Shown here piece by piece: positions 50,801-62,276 of a stretch of 64,000 bases of DNA. Each line of letters starts with the position of its first letter. Position 1 is the stretch's first letter. Source of the DNA: Clytia hemisphaerica (lineage: Eukaryota > Cnidaria > Hydrozoa > Leptothecata > Clytiidae); NCBI GenBank assembly GCA_902728285.1, contig CACVBU010000789.1, positions 124,001-188,000 on the forward strand, in the 5' to 3' direction. The notes under the pieces were generated by a model. The model was not told where the DNA came from, searched no databases, and saw only the letters and a list, made by a program, of their open reading frames with translations. Both the position numbers and the translations under genes were made by a program.

Positions 50801-51612
50801 TTAGAGAATTGGATGGCCGTTAATGTTAGAGGGGGGGAGGGGGTCAGAACCATAACGGCCAAATGCCGTTAAAAAATTCGAAAGTCGGATGTCGACGGCC
50901 CCTTATGGGAAAGATCTGAACCTGCGAACAGCGCCCAAAAAAACCTGACGATTTTACCGACTTTCCTAATCGGGTTTTTTGTAAATAAACAGTCGGTCGG
51001 ACGACCCGCCGCCGAACGCAACATAATTTTGATTGCCGCCTAAGGGTTGTAAATCACAAACTTTAAATCCCTCCCAAAAAAAAATCCTAATCTTAATTAA
51101 TAATAAGCTTCCAAAATTTAAGAAAAGTCAGGTTTAGTTTAGGGGCCCAACCTCAAAGTCGGAACTTTGGATTTTCATTATTTTTATCGTTCCAAAAAAC
51201 TGTCAAACAACACAGCAGTCAGAAAACCTACATTTTATTTTGAGCTGTGACAGTGTAATTTAATCAAATCTGCAATTTTGTATCAAGACATTATCATAAT
51301 AAAAAGCAGAGGAGCCTAAAAAGCAACTTACTATTCACCAGAAAATACAACACATATCAAGCAACACACTTTCACACTGCCAACTGGCAACTGCAAGCTT
51401 GCCAACTAGCCAAGTAATAAAGTTGGTTTCGTTTTTAAAAGCACACTTTTTTTCTTACAAATTACAGACCAGAGTTTCTTTAGCAGACTTTTGATTGCCG
51501 TCATTGAAGATTTCAGGTCAGCAAAATGTACATGTCTGTTTTGAATTTCTGGTGGTTTTTTTTCCGCGCGCTAAAAACTGTTCTCTTTTCAAACTAAGGA
51601 AAATAAGTTAAG

Positions 51613-51622
51613 ATAAGGTAAG

Positions 51623-51673
<51 letters not shown>

Positions 51674-54600
51674 ACCCTGTCTAAACGCTTTTTTAATCAA
51701 AATGATATACAACATGAGTCAAATATATTAACAAACATACTTTTGTATAAATTGTAAAAAAAGAGAACAATGAAACACCTGAAAAGACCAAAATGATGAA
51801 AAACTGAAAAGAAACCCTCGAAAAAGTAGCCTATGTAATCGTCTAACCCACAACACTCAAACATGCAAGGACGTCAAAATTTCCGTCAGTTTGGAGTCCT
51901 TCAGTGCCGCTTGTTCTGGGGTAAACGAACGACTCGATCGTTCACCTCTCAGGCAAGCAACCACTGATCGGATCAAAACGAAGGAAATTTTGCGTCGTAT
52001 GCCATTCACAACCTCACTTTTCGAGCATTTTTGTTTTGCCGAGATTTTATCAGCTAACCTGCTCATAAAAATTGAGCATTCTCGGGCTACACCACCTGTA
52101 GCACCAAATACTAATGGGGTGAAAGTCCCTTTCTCAACTTGAAGAATCCGTTCGTTATATGCTCTCTTCTTTTGCTTTTCAAGGGAAGTGAATGTAGTGC
52201 CAATAGATTTTATGCGATAGCTCGGAGCTAAAAGGTTGCAAACCTTCACGTCAAAAAATGCTCTTTGATACCGCTGCCAAAATCCATTAGCACTAACATC
52301 CGCCCTAGCTTCATTCCCAGTAACAGATGAGCGTGGTAAATCGACCTGTTCACGAGACAAATCCATAAGCTGGGGCTCGATCGACACGTCGTGACAGACT
52401 TCATTCATCATGGTTGCCAGAGTATCGCGAACGTTGTTATGTCGATGGATAACGTAGCCGCCAAGATGGCAAGATAGCGCATGGTCGATTGTGAAGTTGG
52501 CTGAGCAGGCACATTTGATGGGCAGTCGCTTCATTTCCCAGCCATACCTCATGTGGAGTGCGTCAGCGAATTCACGTTTATTCAATACAAAATTCTCTTC
52601 TTTCAGTGGAAGAGTGGTCAGCCACGAGGAAGCACCTTGAGATGAAGCGATTTCCAAAGCTTTTTGGTTGATTGATGGGAGTTGTTGAACGATTTGATCG
52701 AGTGATCGTTTTTGTTCTCCAATTCGTTTAGCGGCTAGTGATTTCAACATCTTTTTCGATTGACTTGGATCAATTGATTCATTTGATTGTGTTATGATGC
52801 GCTCGACTAGCACTTTAGTTGCCAAACGACTTGTTTCGTTTTGAAATTTAGCCTCATCCTCGATGTTGATGATTCCAAGGCCTCCCATCTTGATCGGAAA
52901 CGAGAGGATCTTCCTTTCAATATCGGAGCACTGTCTGCCATCACATATGGCTGGTATGAGGTGAAAACGGATGACATTTTCGATGGGTCGAAGCAATTCT
53001 GATATATCGTCTAGAGTTCGGATGATATAGTTGAATTTTTGCCGGTAGCCAATAACGAAGGCGACATACGCAGCTTGGGGTTGAGTTATTGCAATGTCTG
53101 ACAAAGTTTTGATTTCTTTAACCCAGGTTTCGACTTTATTTGAAACGAATTCCTTCTTGTAGCTTTTTTCCCCAACAGAAGCACCGAGATGTTTATGCCC
53201 CTTTGCTGTGATCTTTATAGACGTACCTTCGAATGTGTCGAGTGCCGTTTGATACATTTCGGGTTTTACTATCAACCATGACTTAGAAGGTTCTGGGTAG
53301 TAGCCGATAGTTGGACCGAGTTGCGTTAGGTCATCCCACCACTTGCGTAGTGCAACAAGTTTACCAGCACCAGTGATGTCGTCAGCGTACGCGACTTGTT
53401 TGGTATCTGGTACGTTTCGGAGGGTGTCGGTCAAGGGAAGCAAACATATGCCGTAGAGAGCCATAGCGATCGGATCTCCTTGTGTTGTACCTTCAGAAGA
53501 CGACAGCTCTGCTCCTCCAATCGCAAACAGACGGACGTGGTTCGAATAGCAGTTGGTAGCAAACATCGCCAAGGTTGGACAAAGGATGTTAATGTTGTGC
53601 ATCATAACTTCACGATTTATGCTGTTAAATGCATTTGAAGCGTCGACCAGTAGAACACCGTCTGTGTTCTCGTCGTTGTAGATGTCTGCCATCGCGTGCA
53701 CTGCAGCCTCACATCCACCCAGCTGACCAGCGCACAGTTGGAGATTGCCAGCTGCTTCTTGTATTTCATTCCTCAGGAATGTTGTAACAGTCTTTCCAAC
53801 GATGCGTCTAAGAACTTCCCCGATGCCGATCGGTCGAATGCCGGGGTTCTTATCCAAAGGTATCAGGGTGCACGATAAGAACGCCTCCATGTCCCTACCG
53901 GATTCTTTGTTGCATTGTTCAGTGCACATGATTCTCGTCATCCTTGCAATCGCCTTGCATAAATCACTAGAACGATCACCGAAGTTTTTTGACAAAAGGA
54001 TACGTTGCCACATTTGTGCATCGATCTTGGAGGGGCCGGAAGAACCTTTTGTTTTAGCTGCCATACTTTTTATGAGTTCTTCATCGATGGCTTCAAAAAG
54101 CGTGGGGTCGATTTTGTTGAATGGTCCCTGAACAATCAGCTCGTCAATCTTTGGTTGACCTCTAGGATGCTTTTGCTGAAGAATTTGCAACGTGGTATCG
54201 TTGATTGGTACAATTCCGTGTGAATTCGTTGAGTTAGATAAGAGTTTGATTGCTGCGTTTACTTTGCCTTGAAACATCAAATCACTAAATCGTTTCGATA
54301 TTGATGTAACTCGATCAGCAGCAGACTTTGAAAATTTTGATTGTAGCATTCGGCTTTCGCGGATCAACGAGTCAAAATCGCCTTCTCTCCAAAGATCCAG
54401 ACGTCGCTGTAGATGTTTCGTATGTTCTCTCGATTTCGATGTCTTTGATGGTTTCTGTAAAAGGAGCGATGGTAACACGGACAGGGCTTTCAAGGCGACA
54501 TTCGACAAAGGTGACAGATTGTTCCATAAATTTATCAAGCGAGTGATTTCCTCAACAAAGCTTTTACCGACTGCACCACTTGGGACGTTGAAGATATTCT

Positions 54601-55194
54601 TCCGCCATTGACTGGTTTCATTGAACGCGGCAGAAAGGATCTGATCGATGTCATTCACTGTGTGATTGCCCCATACTTTTGGCTGGAAATCTTTCGGATT
54701 TATCGGTTCTGACGACGATTCTTTATTTAGGCTAAGTGATGTCACTTTAAGGTTGACAGTTTTTTTCGATACAGGATCTTCGAATTCTTTAGTGTGACTT
54801 TTAAGCGGACATTTTCTTTCGTGATTTGACCTTCCCGATGGCTTTGAAAATGACCTTTTGCAACCCCATTTACATTCGTATTGAAGTTCTTTCGGTGGTT
54901 CTTTAGGTGGTTCTTTCGGAGGTTGAGAGTCACGGTACACGGGCACGGTAGCTAGGTCAGGAACGGGTACATTCGCCACCAAAGATTCTGATTGTACAGC
55001 ACCGGTTGAACTGTAATTTTCAGGAAAAAGTTTCCGCATCAATTCTTCCATCTTTGGTGTAAACTTTCTTCTGCTTTTAAGCACTGTTCACTAAGCAAAG
55101 AGTTAAAATTTCTGGAAAATCAGTACCGTAAGTTACAGATTGACGGTTTTGCGTCCGCCATCTTTGCCGTTGCGTAGAAAAATAAGGTAAGAAT
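51613..55194 (-). mobile_element. Full-length LINE with R2-type endonuclease, poly(A) tail and TSD
   Basis: The element body runs on the minus strand from about 55181 to 51626. ATAAGGTAAGAAT borders both sides (51613-51625 and 55182-55194), an exact 13-bp target-site duplication. The 3' end is an unbroken poly(A) tail, seen as 48 T residues at 51625-51672; its first T is shared with the duplication. There is a 5' UTR of about 97 nt, one intact ORF and a 3' UTR of about 180 nt. The perfect duplication, pure tail and open ORF indicate a very recent insertion. AAAGATGGCGGACG starts about 16 nt from the 5' end, similar in position and sequence to the YY1 site of mammalian L1. Confidence 0.93.
51857..55084 (-). 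CDS. LINE polyprotein: zinc finger, reverse transcriptase, restriction-like endonuclease
   Basis: This 1075-residue ORF is intact. An N-terminal CCHC-like finger has C71, C75, H88 and C92. The reverse transcriptase includes LLVDASNAFNSINR (motif A, Asp481), TTQGDP (533-538) and the catalytic YADD (566-569). The C-terminal part has a CxCx7Hx3C knuckle (C858, C860, H868, C872), a following HRHN motif (880-883), and Asp929 with FFDVKV (Asp945, Lys947). These fit the restriction-like endonuclease of R2/CRE/NeSL-type non-LTR elements, with no APE endonuclease. The protein nicks target DNA and primes reverse transcription there. I cannot name the exact clade. ATG 55084 gives the longest frame, and the finger sits at the usual distance from it. 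Confidence 0.92.
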   Translation of the reverse strand: MLKSRRKFTPKMEELMRKLFPENYSSTGAVQSESLVANVPVPDLATVPVYRDSQPPKEPPKEPPKELQYECKWGCKRSFSKPSGRSNHERKCPLKSHTKEFEDPVSKKTVNLKVTSLSLNKESSSEPINPKDFQPKVWGNHTVNDIDQILSAAFNETSQWRKNIFNVPSGAVGKSFVEEITRLINLWNNLSPLSNVALKALSVLPSLLLQKPSKTSKSREHTKHLQRRLDLWREGDFDSLIRESRMLQSKFSKSAADRVTSISKRFSDLMFQGKVNAAIKLLSNSTNSHGIVPINDTTLQILQQKHPRGQPKIDELIVQGPFNKIDPTLFEAIDEELIKSMAAKTKGSSGPSKIDAQMWQRILLSKNFGDRSSDLCKAIARMTRIMCTEQCNKESGRDMEAFLSCTLIPLDKNPGIRPIGIGEVLRRIVGKTVTTFLRNEIQEAAGNLQLCAGQLGGCEAAVHAMADIYNDENTDGVLLVDASNAFNSINREVMMHNINILCPTLAMFATNCYSNHVRLFAIGGAELSSSEGTTQGDPIAMALYGICLLPLTDTLRNVPDTKQVAYADDITGAGKLVALRKWWDDLTQLGPTIGYYPEPSKSWLIVKPEMYQTALDTFEGTSIKITAKGHKHLGASVGEKSYKKEFVSNKVETWVKEIKTLSDIAITQPQAAYVAFVIGYRQKFNYIIRTLDDISELLRPIENVIRFHLIPAICDGRQCSDIERKILSFPIKMGGLGIINIEDEAKFQNETSRLATKVLVERIITQSNESIDPSQSKKMLKSLAAKRIGEQKRSLDQIVQQLPSINQKALEIASSQGASSWLTTLPLKEENFVLNKREFADALHMRYGWEMKRLPIKCACSANFTIDHALSCHLGGYVIHRHNNVRDTLATMMNEVCHDVSIEPQLMDLSREQVDLPRSSVTGNEARADVSANGFWQRYQRAFFDVKVCNLLAPSYRIKSIGTTFTSLEKQKKRAYNERILQVEKGTFTPLVFGATGGVARECSIFMSRLADKISAKQKCSKSEVVNGIRRKISFVLIRSVVACLRGERSSRSFTPEQAALKDSKLTEILTSLHV

Positions 55195-55595
55195 CGAATC
55201 CAAAAGGGCGGACGTGACTTTCGTTTTCAAAAAAGTTCCAAAAATTGAATTTTTTTTTTAGAAACTGAAGATTTGCGAATTTTCAACCAAATTTTCTACT
55301 GGCATAAGGGGATTCCAAGACAAGAAGCAAGCCTCAAGGTCAAAGATGTATGTAATTTTTTCAAATTTTTAAAGATAATCCTTCTGATCTGATCTAGGTT
55401 CGATGTCTTAATTATTATTATATACACCGTTCACACAATTGTCAATTATAAACACACAGGCAGTGTCAGTCAGGACCTCTTTGGTCTTTTTTAACATTAG
55501 TTCGGATAGAATAAAAACATACCTGATCAACACAACCAAACCTTCTGTCTTGCGTTTACTCTTTCCTTTACAACAACTTTCGTTTTTGCTTATGT

Positions 55596-55791
55596 CCAGA
55601 CGATCTCAATCGAATGAACGGAATCGACGATCGAACCAGTCGAATGACAATCGAACCAATCGAATATTACCAGAATTTTGACGTTCGATTGAGATTCGAT
55701 TGCGTTCGACAATCGAATTTCAATCGGTCGATTGCGTTCGATTTGGTTCGATTGGTTCGATCGTCGATTCCGTTCGATTGAGATCGTCTGG
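55596..55791. mobile_element. CCAGACG-ended palindromic MITE, short copy
   Basis: It begins CCAGACGATCTCAATCGAA and ends TTCGATTGAGATCGTCTGG, flanked on both sides by TTATGT (55590-55595 and 55792-55797), a 6-bp target-site duplication. The whole 196-bp unit is an imperfect palindrome of CAATCGA/TCGATTG motifs. It is the same family as 58213-58641. Confidence 0.85.
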
Positions 55792-57048
55792 TTATGTACG
55801 TAGGTTTTAAAATCCACAAGTAATGAACCTCTTATAGCTTTATCTGAATAAATCTGGTTGAAAACCTTCTATCAGGTTTCATTCCGTACGTTTTTTATCC
55901 ACGTGGTGAACCGGTTTCCCCGATTTCCCGATAATTAAAAAAAGGAACTTTCGCGCGAAATATTTTTCGTGAAAATTTACCGTGTTCTAACGCTAATATA
56001 ATCTAGATAGGAAACAAATATTAAATTTGATCTTTTTTTGCTCGTATTTCAAAATTTCAAGATAAAAAGAACTATCTATGAATTATTTTCTTTAACGGGC
56101 GTTGAATCGACATTGACATAAATTAATGATGTCATATTTTGTCAGCGCCGTGCATATTTTGTCAACATCCTTTTCGTTGGATAAATACCACTAAAATATA
56201 CAAGATAAGTAAACATAAATTTATCGCCCGCGAGCACGGCTTAGCTAAGCGCACCTCTCTTATTCATTATCTAAGAATTGAAGCGGGCAAGATTACCGCG
56301 CGGCTGATAGCGGACGAAGGTTTTTTGAAGATATTTTCAGTTATAATCCAAGGTAGAACAAACTAAACATAGAAAGGGGGTATTTTTTAGTGCTTTATAC
56401 GATGATCGCTATTTTTTTTGAATTCTACGTTTAGATTTTTCTACCCAGCCCCGTTGCTATGTACGCGCGCCCTGTTGCTAAGACATATGCTTGAAATCGA
56501 AAGCGAAACCAAGATTATTTAGCGCACACTGCCGTTTGCGTAATATCGATGAAGTGAAATGAGGTCCTGACTGGGCAGTGTAGACCTAAAGCTCTAAAAC
56601 AGCATCTAATAACATGAAAACCAGAATATGATTCTTCAATGGGAATCAAAACTATAAAGTGCACTTACAAACATCAATTTGTCAGATCTAACAAAATTAA
56701 TAACCACAGCTGTCATCATTGACAATAAAACAAACGATTTTCTGTCAAGAGCCTTGTAAACATTCCAACAACTTCCATCGTAATGATCTATCACAGCTCA
56801 GATTACCATTTTTAGCGCGGTCCGAGGATTGAGCCGAGAACTCTCACATAGCGCCCGAGCTTCCGCGCGGCGCGCGCCGCGGGGATGAAAAACTTCAATC
56901 AGTCAATCATTTTCTCAAGCGAAGTGTACGCGAAGTGATTCTAGCTTTAGGATAGTGCCGCGGATCATCAATGGATAGTATTCAATTATCATTATCCCTT
57001 TATTTTCATTCCTAGAACAATTTGTCAGATCTAACAAAATTAATAACC

Positions 57049-58172
57049 GGTCAAAATTATTTTAGCTAAAGGGAACCAAAAAGTGCATCTGGGAGCTGAA
57101 AAATTTTTTTCAGTAAACATTTTCAAATTTATATGTATCATTTCTCATAGTATCTTAAACTCATTTGCAGTTGCTTTAGAGCTACAGCACTTCCGAAACT
57201 TGATTTTGCCATTTTTCAGGCTAAAAAGCCTTGAAATTAAAGCTTTTTAGCTTAAAAAACAGCCACAGCCATATCACAAAAATACAATGAATGCTGCAGT
57301 TTTAGTTATTCAAAATCCAACATAGGCCAACAATTGATCAAGAAAACTCATTTACAGCATGTTTGGCCTTCCCTGGATTGAACGGTTGAGGATTTTATTT
57401 TCCAAAAATCTTGGTTACGGAATGACGGAAAAATTAAAAATGCTGTAATATTTTAAGGAAACATTTTTAGAGTAAAATATTTGGCAAGTTTCTACCTCTT
57501 ACTGAGTACTTTCAAACCAGGCATAAATTAATTGCCATTGGGGGAAGACTGGTTTTTAATTGAGAAATCATTTTTGGTTACGGAATGACGGAAAATTATC
57601 TTACTTTACTGAAATAAAAATTATGAAATTTTCACTTAACCATATCACCTCAAACATTTTTTAAGCTGAAACAGTAACTTTGTATCAAAATCTAAGCATT
57701 TGATACATCTTGAAAACCTTTCCATCAACCCTATATAGGGTTCTAAAGTTGAATAAGATTTTTACAGCAGATTCTGTTTCATATCATGTGTACTGCATTC
57801 ATGATAAATTTAAAAAATTGGTTGAGTGTTACCAAAAATTGTTTTGATTTTCTCAAAGTGTTATCGTTGCTATGGCTAAAAAACATGACTTTGATAGCAT
57901 AATCATCAGTCAGTGTCAATTTATTAACCACTTTAACAATGCAAATTTTTGGGTGACACTCCGTTTCATGGAAAAAATCGGCAGTTTTTGAGCTTTAAAA
58001 TGCCATAACTTTAGTTTCGCTTGTGCTACAGACTTGTATGAGCTCTCATTTTTCAGCATTTTTTATTGTGCATCCTCTGAAATCAAAATCATTCAATGAC
58101 AATCTCCACTTTATGCACGATATTCTTTTGAAATCAAGGTGGTCTCTGGTTCCCTTTAAAATAATTTTGCCC
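57049..58172. mobile_element. Inverted-repeat element inside duplication unit B
   Basis: The ends GGTCAAAATTATTTTAGCTA (left) and TTTAAAATAATTTTGCCC (right) are imperfect complements, followed inward by AAGGGAACCA and TGGTTCCCTTT. AACC occurs on both sides (57045-57048 and 58173-58176). Unit A of the surrounding duplication (AATAACCACAGCTGTCATC) shows the unoccupied sequence. The interior repeats GGTTACGGAATGACGGAAAA and has no ORF of note. Confidence 0.65.
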
Positions 58173-58212
58173 AACCGCACTATCATCATTGACAATTGAC
58201 AAATAAAACAAA

Positions 58213-58641
58213 CCAGACGTCCGCGCTCGATAGGATCGATCATCGGAAAGGCTCGATGACGGATCGATATGTGATCGATGGATTACTTAACGATCCGGAT
58301 AGGAGATCGATAGAGGATCGATACTCAAGATTTTTTTAAGCTTATGATTAGTTATCGATTATTTATCGATCTATCATCGATCTTTTATCGATCTTATAGA
58401 CCCTATCGACTCATACTCGATTTACGATTGATAACAAATCGATTAACGATCAATGACGAATCGGTATACTCGATTGAAATATAGCTCGATAATGGATCAA
58501 CGAAGGATCGATACTCAAGACTTTTTAATGGCTGAATCTTCCATCGATCTCCTATCCGGATCGTTAAGCAATCCATCGATCACATATCGATCCGTCATCG
58601 AGCCGTTCCGATGATCGATCCTATCGAACGCGGACGTCTGG
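58213..58641. mobile_element. CCAGACG-ended palindromic MITE, long copy
   Basis: The ends CCAGACGTCCGCG and CGCGGACGTCTGG continue into near-perfect inverted repeats of about 100 bp, full of ATCGAT. The 6-bp duplication AACAAA flanks it (58207-58212 and 58642-58647). The sister unit of the surrounding duplication shows the empty site (AAAACAAACGATTTTCTG, near 56728), which confirms the boundaries. Confidence 0.9.
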
Positions 58642-60650
58642 AACAAACGATTTTCTGTCCAAGAAGAGAGCCTGCCTTGTAAACATTCCAACAACTTCCA
58701 TCGAAATGATCTATCACAGCTCAGTCTACCATTTTTAGTGTGGTCCGAGGATTGAGCCTGCGTGCGCCTGCTTCCGCGCGCGGGAGAAAAACTTCAATCT
58801 GTCAATCATTTTTCAAGCGAAAACTATTCTAGCTTTACCATATTGCCGCGGATCATCAATGGATAGTATTCAATTATCATTATCCCTTTATTTTCATTCC
58901 TACCGGGTGTGCCATAAATAAGTTACCCTCTTTGACTTGATATTGCAGGCAGTATATCGGAAAGATTTTTCAAAGATTGTTTTGGAATCATTCAGAGGAA
59001 AGCCTAACTTAAAATTTGGTGTATTACTTTTTAATTTTACTTCATTGGTTAAGTTATGTTCAAAAACCTAAAATGTCAATTTAAAAAAGTATCAAAAAAA
59101 GGCTAAAAACAAGGCAGTTACATCAAAATGCCTCGAAAATGTCAATATGAAAATTGCGTAATCAGAGAACGTATGTCTCGCTCATTATAAAAAGGCAGAG
59201 ACAAACTTTCAATAATTGGATTGTAACATCGAGTTAAGTCTCTTTTGTTAAGTTACCAGGGGGTAAATAAAACAGACCTTGATACATTTATCGTTTGTTT
59301 CAACTCGACGATTCGTTTAAAACTCAGCCTCCTAATTATTTGGGGTAGGTAAAATATGTACAAAGAAATTCATACTTTTCCAACCCGGCGTATCTTTAAA
59401 AAAGAAAGCGAACAATAGAATATAATTACCCTTTCCAAATAAACCTCTTCGCTGGCGAGCGTAGTCTACTCTGACGTAATTGTAAAATTTATGTGATGGG
59501 AGTTTGACATATGCTTGTACTCTCTGTGTATTTACATTCGTTGTAATGTAATGTTGTTTGGGGAATTATGAAGTTCTCTGGAATTTTGATTGCATTTATT
59601 CAGGTTGATTTTTTATGACTTCTAATGGTATATACTTTTTCTAACGAGTTTGATTACTCTGTTCTCACACTTATGTCTTTTTTTTTTGCGTCCTTTTCCG
59701 TGATTACTTTTATTTATATTTTTAAAGACAGGAATGAAGGCATATTGATGTAACTGCAAGGGTATCAATTATGAGAGAAAGGACTTCTTTTACCAAAACA
59801 TTTAAAGTACAAGCTGAAATTAATAGAAAGTTTGAAACTGTCTTTCTTTGCTTAGTGGTCAGAGAGGAATAATCCTTTTTCAATCAGTGATTCAAGCTTT
59901 AATATTATTCCTGTCTCTAAAGAAGGGTGTCAGAAAAAGACAAGGGATGTCGATATCAGACCAACTCATGGTACTTGGTGCAAAAGAGAAATCTTGTATT
60001 TTTTAATACACCTTTCATTATCTCAAATCAAATGACTTTGGAGGTTCGGTGAAATGGTGATCGAATTGTCATCCCATGTTTTGTCAGATAGTCATAAGTT
60101 AGAGCAGTTGACGATATACTACTACAGTACTATACTATGTACTAATAGACTAAAGACCTTTCCGTAATCTTAGTATGTTAAAACAGTTACGTGGTCACAA
60201 ACTAGCATCCCGCTGAAAGTTGTATCAAAGATTACCGTCAACTGCCAGGCCATATTTAAGAAAGGCAGGGCAGCGTCCGTTGGTGGTCAAAAAGGGCACT
60301 TTTTCTTGTGTTTTTCTGCTAAAAAGGCTGTTTTTACCAAAATTTTAGAGACTTCAGGAGGGGCAGCGTCCGATGACCGGACGCTAAAAGGGCATGAAAA
60401 ATGGCCTGACTGCTCTCTAATCTTACTTCTTGGGACTATCTGACAAAAAATGGGACTGCCATTCTTCGGCCACACCATTTCACAGTCCGTCACAAACATT
60501 GATATTCAAAAAAACTTAACATCCTTACAAAGTTTGTCTTTTTGATCTCCCAAACATTGGTTTTAAGCGTTCACTTCTACAATAATTTATATAATTACTC
60601 TTTTGGTCAGTCGGGTTCAACATATACGAGTGTTTTAGTCACGTGACTAA

Positions 60651-61651
60651 GGGGCCGTCGACAATCCTTTTTTTTAACGGCTTCAGGCCGTAAGGGGGGA
60701 GGGGTCAACCTTTATGCCGTCAAAAATAGTTAAAGAAGGAAAATCTCCCTTACAATAGAGAAGCTCCCATAGTGGGTACCCCCCTTGAAAAAGGGGGGGG
60801 GTTTGAGAATTTTACTGAATTCAAAAGGGGCTTGTGAAAATTTCAAATAAAAGGTGTGGCTTGGACAAAAAGAGGGGGTTAATTTTTAAGGGGGGGGGGC
60901 TTGGAAGATTTGGCAATTTGTAGAAGAGTGTTTTCCATTCATTTTTAAATTTCTCAACTATCATCAATTTCCAAGCAAAAACTGTTTCTACAATTCTTGA
61001 TGGAGTGTGTTGCTTTTTCAACCTTTGCAAGACAGTTGCTTTTATTCTTCATTTTAACAACCTTGAAATGTAGTTAGAGATTGTAAGAGTTTGTGCATAA
61101 AAAGGGCGAAAAACAGGGGGGGGAGTTGAACTTAAATCTGGGAAAAAGAGGGGGGTTGAATAAAAAGAAGGGGGGATCAAGGAATTCTCCTTTTTAAGAG
61201 GGGGTTGAACTAGAAGAAGGGGTTGCCATCGGGCTTGATACCCCTATGCCCACTATGACTCCTCGTAGTGTCCCAAAGTCTTGAAAAATACTAAGAAACC
61301 ATACAATCCATCACTTCTGCATACTTTTCAATCGTATATTGAGAAATATAATTCATCACGTGACCCTATTAGGCAATTCCCACCCCTGCCCTCATGGTAA
61401 AAACCGCTATTCGTATCACGCCCTGACTCGCCTCGGGTGAAATTATAAGGTCACAACTCAAAACCACATGTTTTCCGGTGGAAAAAAGAAGCATTTCAAT
61501 GTTAGCAAAGAAATATAACGCAAAAGAACATGCAAGGGAAAGGTAATTTCAGGCCTTTAAAAGTTTATTTTTTTCAATAAATTCTTTGCCGTTAAGAGGA
61601 AGGGGGGAGGGGGTCAGTTAAAAAAAAGGATTTTATTTTGTCAATGGCCCC
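60651..61651. mobile_element. PIF/Harbinger-like fold-back element
   Basis: It runs from GGGGCCGTCGACAATCC to a right end reading TTGTCAATGGCCCC. Inverted ends extend inward through a TTTTTTTTAAC/GTTAAAAAAAA pair and AACGGC/GCCGTT. TAA flanks both ends (60648-60650 and 61652-61654), as expected for PIF/Harbinger. The interior has many G-runs and no coding capacity. A shorter relative with the same end (GTCGACGGCCCC then TTA) lies at about 50815-50906. Confidence 0.65.
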
Positions 61652-62276
61652 TAAAGTGCCTACTAAAACAACCCGGGGTAATTGTCGAAGTAACACAGAT
61701 TATTCTTAAAGTAAATAAATATCTTTTGGCATTGACGATCAGATATAATATAATATATTATATTTCTTTAATTCATAAATACAAAAATTTATTTTGCATT
61801 TACGAAAAATAAAAAACAAAAATTATATTACATACTAAAAACCCCGGTCTTTTAATCTTGTCTAACTTTCGATCTTGAAACGTTTAAAACACCTGTCCGC
61901 CCAATATCCACCCAATCATCTTAAATTCACTTTAATTGTCCTTTGGCTTTCAAAAAATGGTATTTAAAAACTATGAATTTATGATCATTACAAGAAACAA
62001 AAAGTTTGATGCTTCATTAGTGAAATATTCAACAAATTCCTAGCTTCAATTTTCAGTGGCCGTTATTCTAACAGTTTGTTTATTTTGCAATTTTTGTGTC
62101 ACACAAACTTTCTATGTCGTTTGTAATAATTATTCATTGTCAAATTTTGTTCTCCATTGTTCTTACAGTCAAGTCAGGATCGATGGTGACATCTAAGAAT
62201 AAAAGTAAAGGATGATCAGAACTAGAATTTTTGGTTTATATGTTTAACCTGTTATACTTTTTGTATTTTACAGAAA

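Larger units (their letters stand above)
43509..51612. other. Repeat-rich gene-free region
   Basis: No protein family is recognised in any frame. The region holds a hAT-like element with a minisatellite (44469-45398), a fold-back repeat pair (46473-47863), ATCGAATG-rich palindromic sequence near 47101-47660, and a GGTC tetranucleotide run at 49268-49290. Two ATG-proximal YY1-like sites lie near 49797 and 50727, each starting a short ORF of 31 or 13 codons. These could be first exons or chance. Confidence 0.5.
56683..58907. repeat. Tandem segmental duplication split by two insertions
   Basis: Unit A (about 56683-57015) and unit B (about 57016-58907, less the insertions) share long near-identical stretches. 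Examples are TTGTCAGATCTAACAAAATT, AAACATTCCAACAACTTCCA, a GC-rich palindrome-like patch (CCGCGCGGCGCGCGCCGCGG in unit A) and GGATAGTATTCAATTATCAT. Unit B carries the elements at 57049-58172 and 58213-58641. Unit A keeps the corresponding uninterrupted sequences. Confidence 0.8.
55195..62273. other. Repeat-rich gene-free region upstream of CCDC22
   Basis: No host gene is recognised before the CCDC22 exon. Contents are the CCAGACG element (55596-55791), a tandem segmental duplication (56683-58907) with two internal insertions, and a TAA-flanked fold-back element (60651-61651). Dispersed repeats shared with 46-48 kb also occur (60022-60111 and 61340-61510). The sequence near 58908 (CGGGTGTGCCATAAATAAGT) looks like another element end, but no partner was found. 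Confidence 0.5.

Noticed and set aside
51891..54546. Plus-strand ORFs of 60-128 codons across the LINE
   Set aside because: Antisense shadows of the 1075-codon reverse transcriptase ORF.
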